DNA of 44,653 nucleotides from Hypsibius dujardini (taxonomy: Eukaryota > Tardigrada > Eutardigrada > Parachela > Hypsibiidae): assembly GCA_001579985.1 (NCBI GenBank), contig LRSR01010048.1, positions 1 to 44,653 of the forward strand. The letters are read 5' to 3'. Of the stretch, positions 22,865 through 34,400 are shown piece by piece. Positions within the stretch are counted from its first letter, which is position 1, and every line of letters begins with the position of its first letter. Position numbers and translations under genes: made by a program. The notes under the pieces were generated by a model that made no database searches, was not told where the DNA came from, and was given only the letters and a program-made list of their open reading frames with translations.

Positions 22865-23719
22865 CAGACACACAGACAGACAGGCGGGCAGGCAGGCAGA
22901 CACACAGATATGACATACAGACAGATAGATTATAGACAGACAGACAAAATGGCAATCCTTTATTTTGTCTTTCAGGTGCTAGAGCAAGCAACAGACCTTA
23001 TTAGCCTTGTCGGTGTGCATGAAGAGTGGCCAAAAGTCAGCATGTTGCCTGTGTCTGTGCCCATGGAGATACCTGAGCCGGTCATCATCATCAAAGCTGA
23101 AGAAGTTATTGACATTCCCTTGCCTGTCGCTGAAGTCGATGTCCCGAATCCTGTTGCAGTTGTCACTCCTGTAGTCGAATCTGTCTCATCTGTCATCGTC
23201 AAGGAAGAAGTTACAGTCGAGTCTGCTGGTGGTGAAGGGGATCGAAAGAAGAGTCTAGTCCGGACTAGCCGTTTCACGCGGAAGCGAACACGCTCGCGAT
23301 CTCCTTCGCGTGGTGGTGGTGTTGGTAGTGAGGATAGGCGGAAGATTTCACGGCGGTCGCCTTCACGAGAGCGGGGTCGGGATGGTCGGAGAGAGAGGTC
23401 TGGTGATCGACCGGCCCGTCGGCGCTCATCGGATCGGAGAGGTCGCCGTCTTGACAGTCGAGAACGGCGAAGTGAGAGAAGAAGTCCGGAACGAAGGAGG
23501 TCCAAGGGACGCCGGTCGGATCGGGATCGAGACTATGATGGTACGGAATGCAGACAAGTTTAAAAGGGCAGGAAGACAGACTGAAAGGCTGGTTAGTTCA
23601 GAACATTCATGCTGACAAATCGATAGATAGACAGGCAGACAGACAGACAGACAGACAGACAGACACAGACAGACAGACAGACAGACAGACAGTCGGACAG
23701 ACAGACAGACAGACAGACA

Positions 23720-23756
<37 letters not shown>

Positions 23757-25474
23757 ACAGGAAGTCTGACCGACTGACAAACAAGCGAACAGACAGATAC
23801 ACAGACAAACCGGCAGATAGTTACAATAGAGAGCCGTTGATCTATCGTCGTTTGGTCAGTCTGTCAGTTATAAACTTCGACTGCATCCAGTTCAAGAGTT
23901 TTTTGGAAATAATATTTGTTCCTCTCTCCAGATCGGCGACGTTCAAGAGATACTTTTCGCCGACGGTCGTCTGCGCGACAGGACAGCAGAGCAGACAGCA
24001 GACCTCCGAGTCGAGGAGAGCGAATGCCGTCTCGAAATGAAAGGCAGAGTCCTACACGTCCTTCAACGGAAAAAGCATCTCCAAACGACCAAAGACGACT
24101 CTCTGTAACAAATACTCCCCAGCCGTTGGGTTCTGCGGGCTCCACCGGTCAGTTTAATACATTTCAATAGGAAGGCCACATAAAACTGACAATCACGCAG
24201 ACAAACAGAGAAACAAGATATTTACTTTACGTACTCTATATTTATATAGGCGGTCATTATGTTATTCAGACAATTAAATTAGACAGGCAAACTGTTTTCG
24301 AAAATATTTTTATGTTTGTTTTCTCGTGTCTAGGAAATTGTTCACGACAGCCATCTCCCTCAACCGGGAAGATCCCATCCCGGAGCAACAGTTCCGCTCA
24401 ACCTATCGCAGCGCTCACCCAGACCAGCATGCGAGACAACCTCAACAGCCACATCCAGACAATGCCGACGCCGAACTTTCAGAGAAACGACAACAACAAC
24501 ATTCATATCCCTCTGCTTCAAAAAGATCCGCTCACCACCAGTCCCACACCACTTAACACGGAACAGGAACTTCCCCTGCCTAAAGATCCCCATTTTCCTC
24601 CTGTTGCGGCGACAGTCACTGGAGATTATCCCGTTCCTTTGATTCTTGCTGGCATCGGGCCGGTCTTGTTCTGGCCCTACTATTTAGTCGACACGTCCAT
24701 CGCCCTCTTACCCTACTTAATCTTGCAGGTAAGCTATCTTTCCCTTTCTTCTTGGTCTCTCATCATATCCGGTCTATCTCTTTAATGTCTGTCTTTCTGT
24801 CTGCCTGTGTGTCTATCTGCCAGTCTCTCCGTTGGTCTGTCTGTCTGTCTGTTTGTCTGCCTGTCTGTCTGTTTGATTGACTGTCTGTTTGTCTGTCTGC
24901 CTGTCTGTCTGTCTTTGTCTTCCTGTCTGTATGTTTGTCTGTCTATTTTTTGCCTGTCTGTCTGTCATTCGTATATCGTATTTCTGTTTTTGCCCATCCT
25001 TAGAAGCCGCCGGATGCCAGCAGCGTTGAGCACCTCATTTGTGTCCCGCAAACGGTCGATCCCATTCCCCTTCTCCTTTCCGGCTGCCCGCCCGGCTTCA
25101 CCCCCCTCAACCTCACCTCCATCCCCACATACGATCCGACGCGAGCCATCCCTCCACCTCCGCCCTCCTCCGTCGCTCCGATGAATCAACCGACTAAACC
25201 GGCCATTCAAAAGCTCATCCGGATCCAGCAGAAGGAACGGGAACGACTGAAACGTCAGCGAGCAGAGAAGGAGAAACTGCTTCAGCCGGTTTTTGACACG
25301 CCCACTCCGACTTCCGAGTCGTTGTCGAGTAAGACGACCACCCCGTTTGAGGAAAAGGAGTTGAGGGCCGCTGTTGACGGGGAAGGTCTAGGGAAGCGGT
25401 CAGTGACTCCGCAAATGGAGACGGTCCTCGTCACCTCGGGGGAACAGGTCGTCGTGTCGGAAGCTGCCGTCTGA
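20207..25474 (+). CDS. PWI-like, RS-rich nuclear RNA-processing protein
   Basis: There are ten exons: 20207-20257, 20448-20496, 21130-21244, 21338-21381, 21667-21991, 22445-22793, 22976-23540, 23932-24147, 24334-24728, 25004-25474. They give 859 aa, with phases closing throughout. The N-terminus (about residues 5-86) is a PWI-like helical domain: DQINAKLKELTGRDRI, DKSVVDYVFVLF, LTSKLTEFLGDKTDPFVDWF. It resembles the N-terminal domain of ZC3H14/Nab2 and, less closely, that of SRRM1. Then come RRLSPRPRRRSPSPP (exon 5), a segment rich in acidic and valine residues, a dense Arg/Ser/Asp region with KRTRSRSPSRGGG (exon 7), a Pro/Ser/Gln-rich part, and a short helix rich in Lys, Glu and Arg (RIQQKERERLKRQRAEKEKL). 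No CCCH zinc fingers are visible, which argues against a full ZC3H14. A nuclear splicing or mRNA-export role is inferred from PWI plus RS content. Most introns hold TGTC or CAGA arrays. Confidence 0.8.
20620..20886 (+). repeat. 89-bp tandem repeat in intron 2 of the RS-rich gene
   Basis: CGCTTGATTGATGGATTG recurs at 20620, 20709 and 20798, 89 bases apart. Each unit contains a second CTTGATTGATGGATTG copy and a GGTTTGATTTGATTTA word, so the 16-nt core appears about six or seven times. Confidence 0.9.
21403..21575 (+). repeat. (TGTC)n array, intron 4 of the RS-rich gene
   Basis: An imperfect TGTC/TGCC array fills most of intron 21382-21666. In transcript sense it is UGUC-rich and complementary to the CAGA arrays of introns 5-7. 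Confidence 0.9.
22020..22345 (+). repeat. CAGA then TGTC arrays (inverted) in intron 5
   Basis: The first two thirds read GGCAGACAGACA-type words and the last third reads TGTCTGTTTGTCTG-type words. The two halves are complementary and could fold into one imperfect hairpin within intron 21992-22444. Confidence 0.85.
22822..22946 (+). repeat. (CAGA)n array, intron 6
   Basis: A CAGA/CACA/CAGG array inside intron 22794-22975. Long frames through it on either strand are repeat artefacts. Confidence 0.9.
23629..23760 (+). repeat. (CAGA)n and (GGCA)n array, intron 7
   Basis: A nearly pure CAGA array is followed by a run of GGCA units and then more CAGA, inside intron 23541-23931. Confidence 0.9.
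24785..24965 (+). repeat. (TGTC)n array, intron 9
   Basis: A TGTC/TGCC array within intron 24729-25003, complementary to the CAGA arrays of introns 5-7 in the same transcript. Confidence 0.9.
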
Positions 25475-26168
25475 TATCTCTCTCTCTCTCTTGAATTGAT
25501 TCTTTTTGTTTCCTAATTGTTGATTGATCGAAATGGGGCTCTTGTTTTTAGTTGGACTATTTTGTTGATGGCCTCTCATTCTCCATCTTGGAGGGGGTTT
25601 TGTGGATTGGATATATTGTTGCTTATATGGTATGGATGTGTTACGCGTAGTGAATTGCTTGGGATTCATAATATCCTTCCTTCCGTTTGGTCTAGAGCGA
25701 ATGCATTTAAAAATAATTTTAAACGACAGACCATTTATATTTTGTTAAAGGGACAGCGCGACAAAAATTCCAGAGGCTTAAGCCATTTTCTTTCCATGGC
25801 TTAATTCGGTCAGCGGTAGCGGACAAGTAAATTGTAAGGCGAAGCCCTGCAGTCCGTGGAAATGTTACGTTATGGAGTGCTTAACATAAGTCCCCCCGCC
25901 GATTGAACTAAAGTTATTACAGACAACCCGTTTTATCTTATTTTGGCGTCTCACTGAAATTCACGTACTCCCAGTGGCACTGAACAAACGTAAGTTAAGT
26001 ACTACTTACGTGTGTTCCTGGGGTTCATGTCTACATGATTTCACATATGCGACAGATGAAGGCTGCTATCTTCAGAACAATTTACTCCAAACGATTGGTG
26101 CCTAAAGCCTGCTTTCGACAATAATCAAAACCTTAATTCCTCAGACTGGACAACTCTCAGTTTAAACA
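25475..26168. other. Intergenic, no gene seen
   Basis: 3' flank of the RS-rich gene and 5' flank of the secreted-protein gene. Short open frames such as 25517-25804 lack family features or splice support. Confidence 0.4.
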
Positions 26169-27209
26169 ATGTTTGAGCGTGTGGTCATTTTCGCATTGAT
26201 AACGTATTTAGCTGACGGTGCGGCTTTGGTGAATAAGCCGGCAATTCTTGGTAAGTTTCTCACAACGTTTAGTTTCCTCAGTTACGCTAAATGATCTTAT
26301 TAAATGGGTTGAATTTTCCAGGATGGGGCGCAATAGAAGTGTCCCCGAAAGCCTTCATTGTGCTAGAGTATCACAACTTCCAGGTCTCCATCTACAAGAA
26401 AGAGGGCGTTGATACAGCAGCAGCTCAACAATCCTTCTATTCTCCCGCGTTGATTCTCGAACCGAGCCAGACCAAAACGACCTTCGACTACTTCTCCGGT
26501 GGATATAAAACGTCATTCAAGGTCAAGATGTGGTATCCCGAGTACCGACAAGTCATACAGGAAGCGCTCTCCTCTGAGCTCGGCCAAAACGTATCCAAGC
26601 ACGCCATTCGGATGTTACCGATTGAAGAGATACGTATTGATAGCTACAAACAGTCGGAAAACTACGAGATTGTCTACCGCTGGACCTCCTACGCAAATCA
26701 GCCGTCCAGTTTTACTTTTGAAATGAATTGCCCCACCAACGATACGTGTTCCGAAGTTCCTGAAAATATTAGACAGCACCCCGATGTCTTTGCATCCGGT
26801 CTGGAGGTATATTACAGCCTTCAGACGCAACAGAAGTGGAGACGGTTTGTCACGTTAACTTCTACTCACGTGCACGACTCTGAACTCTTCCAAAAGGTGC
26901 TGCAGCGCTATCCCAACACCAGTACGGTGTATTTGCGCGGTGATGACTTGAAGAAAATACAGTTGGAGGCTTCGACAAATGTCATTGCCACGGAAGTCAC
27001 GGACGATGATTTTTTCGTCAGTTCGGACGAGTCCATCAACATCGCACACCACATTGAAAGACTTCTGAAGGTGCAGCATGTGTCGTCTGAATCACTCGGT
27101 CAGGAAATGTGGAGTGCCGTGTTCTCCAATAACGATAATGTGCTGCCGGATATTACGACACTGGTGAGAGTCTAGCGTGCTCTGACTAAGTGAAATGGAT
27201 GCCTGTCCC

Positions 27210-27286
<77 letters not shown>

Positions 27287-27913
27287 TTGTCTATCCGTCT
27301 ATCTGTCAACTTTATTATAAGATTGTTACGTTTACAGATTCTGAACGAAATCTACAGCAGAAACGATAGCGCTCTGCAGGAGGCTTTGAAGCTTGCTGTC
27401 ATTGTTCCGAGAACTCTTCCCCCTTCGTCGCCGTTTGGTAGGATGATCTTGAATGACGTTTCGACAGTCTTTGCCCGTCTCAAAGCCTGTGGGCTGCTCA
27501 CCCTTCTCCGGAGTAAAAAGGCATCTCTTGGCGCGACATTCGTTTTGAGATCCACGTCCGATGAGAACGACCATGCTCTGTTGACTTCGCTCTTGCTGGA
27601 AGGACGTAAAGTTAGCGTGTGGAACGGAGAGAAGTTTGTGGTGAAGCCAATGCCGTTGATGAAGATAGATTTGGCCTCTTTTCGAACCACTACTGCAATT
27701 GCGACCGTGCAGATTCGGGAGGCCAGGAGAACTTGTGAGGTAATAACTCGGATCAACGTTCCCGATAATCAATTGGAAGACCACGTCGAAGCTTTCAGAA
27801 ACGGAAAGGATCGCATTTCCACTGCACCTCTGCCTATCGCAGCAAACCAGTCCCAAACAGAATCCTTTGGAGATGCAAGACTGATGAACCTGTCTGTATT
27901 TTGCGGAAATTAG
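26169..27913 (+). CDS. Unrecognised secreted protein, 499 aa
   Basis: There are three exons, 26169-26250, 26322-27163 and 27338-27913, with phases 1 and 0 closing exactly at GT-AG sites (GTAAGT and GTGAGA donors). The start ATG gives a signal peptide (VVIFALITYLADGAAL). After it comes a large beta-rich domain with few cysteines (one pair in CPTNDTC). Recognisable words are WGAIEVSPKAFIVLEY, HAIRMLPIEEIRI, LEVYYSLQTQQKWRRFVTLT and VYLRGDDLKKIQLEAS. The third exon begins ILNEIYSRNDSALQEALKLA. There is no membrane helix or anchor. I do not recognise a named family. The layout suggests an extracellular or lumenal protein. The second intron is filled by a TGTC array. The stop is a TAG at 27911-27913. 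Confidence 0.75.
27206..27302 (+). repeat. (TGTC)n simple repeat in intron 2
   Basis: About 20 nearly perfect TGTC units fill the middle of intron 27164-27337 of the secreted-protein gene. Confidence 0.95.
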
Positions 27914-28436
27914 AAGGCAAATTATCGCTCGTCGATTTGATGGGACAACAAAGATTCGCCAACGTGTCTGGAACCTTGCAACGTCTACAGGAAAGACTAC
28001 ACCAATCCGAATCATTGAGAGATATGGAATTGACCAACTTGTCTGAAGCCTTCGCAAAAAGTCTACAGGATGCAAGGAGAAACTCATCAAAAGTTGAGTC
28101 GGTAACGTATGAAAGGTTAACGGATTTATCCAACCGCCTATTGTCGATTTCAAGGAATCTCTCGCAATCCGAATCATTCGATTCAGTCGATTCATGTTCA
28201 CGTTCACATTCACGGACGGAAAAGGATACCAATACTTAACGTTAAATATCCGTAAGGGTTATTACGAAACGGACGATCCGGTCCAAAAAACCAAGCTGGC
28301 CAAGATTGAACTATTCAGGGAGCAAAGGTTACATCTGAAAGAAAACCCGGTACAAGTACGAGTAGACATCTTCGCAAGCTTATTATACAAATCCGTATTG
28401 CAAATTGTAATGGGTAATAAGTTGAACGTCTAGTCG
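27880..28436 (+). other. Open frames of unknown status after the secreted-protein stop
   Basis: One frame, open from before 27880, runs to a stop at about 28239 with a coiled-coil-like pattern: TLQRLQERLHQSESLRDMEL, NLSEAFAKSLQDARR, ERLTDLSNRLLSISRNLSQS. A second frame from about 28194 to a TAG near 28431-28433 reads YQYLTLNIRKGYYETDD and KTKLAKIELFREQRLHLKEN. Both look protein-like, but they lie in different frames from each other and from the upstream gene, and no splice sites join them. They could be a frame-broken extension of the secreted protein or a fragment of another gene. Confidence 0.4.
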
Positions 28437-28484
28437 TTCCCTTAACCCGTTTTCTATTCCTACTCACTGGATTTGGTGTACGTT

Positions 28485-31400
28485 TTAAGAATCCTTTTTG
28501 TCTGTGGGTTCCGCTTCAAGGGAAGGCGAAGACGATGGTGAACTGACAGACGGATGATCCACCACTGCTGCGTTGCCTGGACCTGCATGTGTTTAAGCTC
28601 ATGAATTTCATTTTTACTGTGGCGGATTGAGCGGTGGGCGGACCGGACGGTTGCCCCCAGGGGAAAATATAACTTCGACCCCTAAGATCCCTGGGGTAGG
28701 GGGATTTGTTAGGCTTTGCTCCCCCCAAATCAATCGTTTTTACATGTTAAAGCTCCCCCTCCTGACTCAACCTCAATCCGCCACTGCACACCTAATAAAA
28801 CAAGATAATTAATAAACTGACTTGGTTGTGTAGAGTGGACAGGCGATTGTGGTAACCGCCGACGGCGGTAGAGGTCCTTCAATTCCTTTCTCATTCCGAA
28901 GACCTGTACGGCAAAGATGCCAAAACCTTGGGTTCCGCAGAAAATGACGATAAGAATATGCAGTGCCAGGCGACCGCCGGACAATCCATGGGAGGCGTTC
29001 AGCATTAACAGCAACCATGGTAAACCCAGTATGAAGAAGAGGGACATCCCCCGACGGAGATCAGTGACGATGTTTTCTTTTGCCTTTGTCGATCTTATGG
29101 CTTCTCTTTTCCAAATTCCTAGACGAGGAAAAGAGTGAACAAACGTGCGAGACATCATCTCATGCCATCTCTCGTGTATTTTTTCAAGCGACTTCGAAAA
29201 ATCAATCATAAAAATGTCACCCAACTAACATGCAAAATACATTACGACTTGGATGGGAATACATTTTGTTGACAAAATAAATTTATGAGCAAATCGAATG
29301 GCAGATTCTTTGTTTTTGATTCAAACAGTGACCTACAAAAAGAATAAAACTTCTGGCATTGTAATTGATTATTAGAATATTTTAAGATGAAATTCCGTCA
29401 CGTACCCCCCCCCGAAAATTCTGAATTCCTTATTCAGCGGATCTGAAATCTGATGTCATATCTTGGTAGATGCCAGGGAGTTAGGAAATCAATTGACATT
29501 TTATTTTTAAAAGGAAGAACGATTAGGAAGAAAACCGTTGATTACATATTTTCGGGAGAGTTGATTGTTGATTGAATGCAAATAAGAAGTAAATCGGATT
29601 TCCGACACTGCGGTTCCGTGCTTTCACAATATATTACAACGAACCGTAAGACGAACATTTTTTCCTTGAGACATGAGAAAATAAGTTTTCGGAAATTAGT
29701 TGGAAACACTGGAAATATTGCATTTGGGAGCAGTCAGTCGAGAGTCGTTGTTTCACTGCGCAGTGGAATGATAATTTAGTACGCATCAAGGCTCAAAGGC
29801 CGACTGCGCAATATTTCTCTTATAAAAACGCAAGAATAAACGAAAGGACCGCTCAAAATGAGGGAGAGATAAATGGCAGATAGACCCACGGAAGGTCATC
29901 TCGACGGACGTTAGAGGCCGAGCGACAAGCTGGCCGTCTAAAGATCGACGAATTGACGGAGAGTCACGCAACAAAAAGAAGAATGGATAAACAATAAAAC
30001 AGACTGGCAGCAGGGAGAGGAAATGATTAGGAGGAAGGATGGGGATTTCCTAGAAAGTGCGCTAACCACTAAGTCCTTGGACCCAAAAATGGGCGATTGG
30101 TTTAGTGGAGGCTGATCAGAATATCTTAAGATAGAATTCTGTGCCGACGCCGCCCCTGGTTTTATAAAAACTTCACAAAACTAGTTACTGTAGTTAGTGT
30201 TTTAAACGAAAGAGGGAGCAAAGCTAGTGCCCAGTTTAGATTTGTTTTAAAAGAAACATAGGACGGAGTTTAAAGACAGGACCAAAAAAGTTTAGGATAT
30301 ATATCTTTCCTTCGATCGATTGATTGATTAAATGACAATAATGCGAAGACAGACTATCCTCAGACGGCCACGCCGAACAAAGCATGTTGTCTATCCGGAA
30401 TTGTTGATTTGATTGTTGATTTTTGACTAGAGATCTACGGGTTAGCGATCGAATAGTGAATAGCAAATTCACTCGATTTATTCTTAAACAACGTAATTCA
30501 TAAAATTAAATAAACCATTACCAATGCGAGGGCAAAGGTCGAGCCAAGCTTTACTTGTAACTGATAAAAACGCAAGTAGGACCGTACCTTTCATAACAAT
30601 CACGAAAACCAAGAGATTCCCAAGCAATGTCAGGCAGATCGGTGTGATGAATGCCACAAAAAGCGCGGTTTGATTTTGCAACCAGCACCTGTACAAATAA
30701 GTTGAGGTTCAAAATTGTTGTATAATTGTTGTTAAGGGTGCTAGTGTCAAGGGTGCTAGTGTCAGGAGTCGGAGTCATTTGTGTTTTAGCCCCGCTTTTT
30801 CAGTCTCAACTACGTCTGGCCAATAAACATGCCAGAACGGTGAACGTGAAAAGACTCCGCTTCACAAAAATCAATGACTTTTTATATTTCTACATTTACC
30901 GTTTGGCAAGTGAAGTGTAGTGAAGTGATGAAAAATAAATGGAGAAGATATTGTTAGTCAACGCTTTTCACCAAGCAATGGGTCTCATTTACTTTTTTAG
31001 CATATATATTGCAAATTTTTTTTGAATTTTTTTTTAGCTAACTGATAATTAGATAGTTAACGCATTTTCACGATATAATAATTTTCTTAAAATCCAGAAA
31101 ATCTTGACTTGACACCCTTAAATAAAAAAATTTGCTGGGTACAATAGAGCCCAAAAATCGTATATCAATGTATACTGTATTCTGAGTCAAACTGATTCTG
31201 CGTTCACATTTCTAGAGCTCATGAATGTGAGATTAGAAAACGTGTGGCCTGAACTTGGAATGCCAAAAACTAAAATTATTTAAAATAGTTATAACTTTTA
31301 ATCTAGCTTCAGTTAAAACTGGATAAGTACTTTTAGTTTTTTTTTAATTTTTCTCATAACAAAGCTTTAGTAAATAAAACTTGAGATTTAATTCTCTTTA

Positions 31401-34400
31401 ATTGAATAAAAAAAAACAACTGAAAAATTAGTTGCTAAAACTTTGAGCTTAGTTTGATTTTAGTTTTTTTAGTTAGGTCTAATTTTGTCATCCATAGCCT
31501 GAGCATTGAGCAGCTTAAATTCGGTTTATGTTTGTGTACTTACACATTTGGTCCGACGTAGTATTGTGGGTTGGTAATGAGATTATGCCTACAATGATCA
31601 GCGGAATGCCCCATGCCAGTGCGCAGGTTTTCGCACGGAAATGACGGAATTCGACTGACGCTGCAGTGGTCGTGGCGGGAGCGAATGCTTTGTAGAGCAA
31701 AAATCCCTCCACAGCTTCCCAACAAAAGGCTACCAGGAAGAAGTAGTGAATCAGACATCCCACTGCCACACAACCCGCTCGAGGCTCCACTCTATCCACA
31801 CCCGCTAGGAAGGTTGTGTAGGATCCTAGCAGGGCTACACTGAGGTTGATAATGACGAATTCGTTTTTCGATAGGAATCTCCGTGGGACGGCCTTGGATA
31901 GTTTGCTATTTGAGAAAAAGAATGGCTTGCACTTCAATAACGCTCACTAAATGCACTGAATGCTTGCATGTACAGATGGTAAACTTAGCTAACTTGTAAG
32001 GTTGTAATACTTTAATACTTTTAGACCTGTAACTAATTTCTAAAGGGGATGGCTACAATCCCGATTATTCCTCATCAAAACCTATAGCTTCGACCTTTCA
32101 CCCCACCAAAGTCTATTGTCCCTACCATTGTCCCTACCTTTTGGGATTGACTGACAGACAAATTCATAGATAGATAGACAGACAAGCAGGTGGGGTCTAT
32201 AGTCAATTCGCATGAGACGGGGTTTTATATCAATAAATAGAAAAGGTCAGAATAATAGCCTCTAGTGGGGCTTGGTAATGACAATAGTCTCATCTATTTT
32301 TTAATGTTCGTCTGTTTTGGTTTCTTGAAAGAACCTAGGACTAAAACTTTTGTCACTATGGCTTTATCTAACAAAAACAAATACTAAACACAAAATCTAG
32401 CTGCTGAAACACAGTAAATCAAATCTGCTTCCCCCCCACACTTTACTCCTCGGTTCGGTCGCCTGAAGATTCGAAAATTTGAAATTGCTAGGCAGTTATA
32501 GCTTATACTCAATCTATACTGTTAAAGGGATTCAGTTTAGAAACTAAATCAATCTCGTTTTTGAGAATATCCAAATGAATAACTTTAGAAGAGAAACATT
32601 TAAAAATTGGGAGCCGAAACATTGAACATTATTTCCTAAAACCGAAAGGACGACGGATGTTTGGCAGAAATGGTATATCATTGTGATTATGAGACAGTTG
32701 TGATAATAATGACAGGAATGAAAAATCTCAATTTGTGACACAAAATTCAAATCAATCCTAGTCCCCATTCTGCTGATTTCACCCTTATTAGTTTTTGTCG
32801 AAGATTTTAAATTTTAGTTTCAGGCACATCTCTGATACATACACATATTTGATGGCCTTACCACACTAAAACAATGGCACATAGGGTGAAGAGCAATCCG
32901 GAGATGGACAAAGCCAGTGCCGCTGTGGTCAAATCGTCCAGAAATTTTGGAAGAGCAGAACCGCCCTTTCCGGGGTGATCGGCCGCGTAGAAGTCAACAA
33001 GTATAGCAAAACTCGTAAGGTGATTGCACTGACAGGTCAACTGTCGACCGGTCTGGTTGGTCAGTGTGCAGCCATGACTTTCCCATGTGCCGCGACCGTT
33101 CGCCGCAGATATATTCCAGAAAACGCAAGTATGGTTCTTTTCAGAATCCTACAATGAATTGAATTGAAGTAAACCACGGGAAGGGGTAAATAAGTTTGAG
33201 ATAAAATTGAGCAAGTCTTCTTGTCAGCTCACATATCGATCCACTTTGGCCGTGAATGTGATGAGATCCGGTAGGTTCACGATAGGCGGTCCCTCGAATG
33301 AGGCACCAATCACCCACGAAGCGATACGAGGGAGTGCCAGGTCGTAGTCGTGGTCGTGCGTGTTAGACGGCGAAATTTGCAGCAAGGCATTTTCACGGAG
33401 CACCAGATATTGCCCTCGAATACCGTCCAGTGATGCGGCTAGAGATTACAAACAATTAACAATGACACAATATCAGCGAAGTCCGAATGGCTCCAAAATG
33501 TTACTGTTAAAGTGAAGATTTCGGAAATAACTAAAATTTAACTCTTATTGTACTATTACATTCAAAACTGAATTTGAAACTGAAATCGGTGGACATTAGC
33601 AGATTTTCTTACGAGATTAGGGAATGTGCTATAGATTGTTTATGGAGATCCGGTTGAATATCAACGTCTTAGTGAAGGATATCTTCAAACTACGATCGTT
33701 AGCTACCTAATCTTTGATCAAAATTCTGTTCATGCCAATCGATTATAACTCGAATTTTGAAAAGCGTTGAGCGTGTCAGCCACGTAAATAATTTTAAATT
33801 TTGCTCCAAAAGTCGTCGAAAATGGTGTTACAATACAAAATGTGTTTAGTTTCCGTACAAGTTTAGTTTACTTTTTTAGTTTTGTTTGCTAGGACTGTCA
33901 TGCTCAATCACAACATATTTTACAAAGAGTTGAGAAACTTACCACTTCGACGGTACAGGTCGAGGATCAAACTTTCCGGCAGGACGATACTGACGGCAAT
34001 ATCGTTGCTGAACGCTGCCAGGCGATTGCCGTGCGTGATGTCACTGATGTCCGTCGCCTGTTCTTTGGCAGACACGCCGACGATGGACCGTTCCGTCAGT
34101 ATGGCATCACGTGGGATAGTAAAGGCACGAATCACCAAATTCGGCACGTTGGCCGTGACTGTCTCCCTATGGCCCGCGCCCAAATATACCGCATTCGCAA
34201 GTCCTTCCAGCGAGCTGTAGATGGTATTGCTCGATCCTGAGAAAAATGGTATTAGATAAACATTTTGATGATTCAAAATTAGGAAGGAAACAGAAACAAG
34301 CGTATCTGTCTATTTGTTTCACACCGAGAATGGATGATGAGAAATAGTGACATAAGGCAATATCTTCCGGTCAAAAGAAAAAACACATTGATACAACAAC

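Noticed and set aside
22430-22903. 157-codon minus-strand frame
   Set aside because: Antisense to exon 6 of the RS-rich gene and running into the CAGA array; explained by the coding exon on the plus strand.
22972-23505. 177-codon minus-strand frame rich in Arg and Ser
   Set aside because: Antisense of exon 7, whose plus-strand reading has correct splice sites and phase.
27332-28213. 293-codon minus-strand frame
   Set aside because: Antisense of exon 3 of the secreted-protein gene and the frames after it; no domain and no upstream exon.
28823-29224. Upstream extension of the helix 6-7 exon to about 29224
   Set aside because: The longer frame does not match the phase of the helix 5 exon; an acceptor after a pyrimidine tract at 29119 does, giving a normal third loop.
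30060-30115. tRNA-like box A word on the minus strand (TTAGTGGTTAGCGCAC)
   Set aside because: No box B (GGTTCRANNCC) and no cloverleaf could be formed downstream; at most a remnant of a tRNA-derived SINE.
31546-31620. Apparent frameshift in helix 4 to loop 2 of the aGPCR
   Set aside because: Using the GTGTAAGT donor after 31546 instead of the overlapping GTAAGT keeps one frame and gives the expected Cys-Trp-Leu of loop 2, so no lesion is needed.
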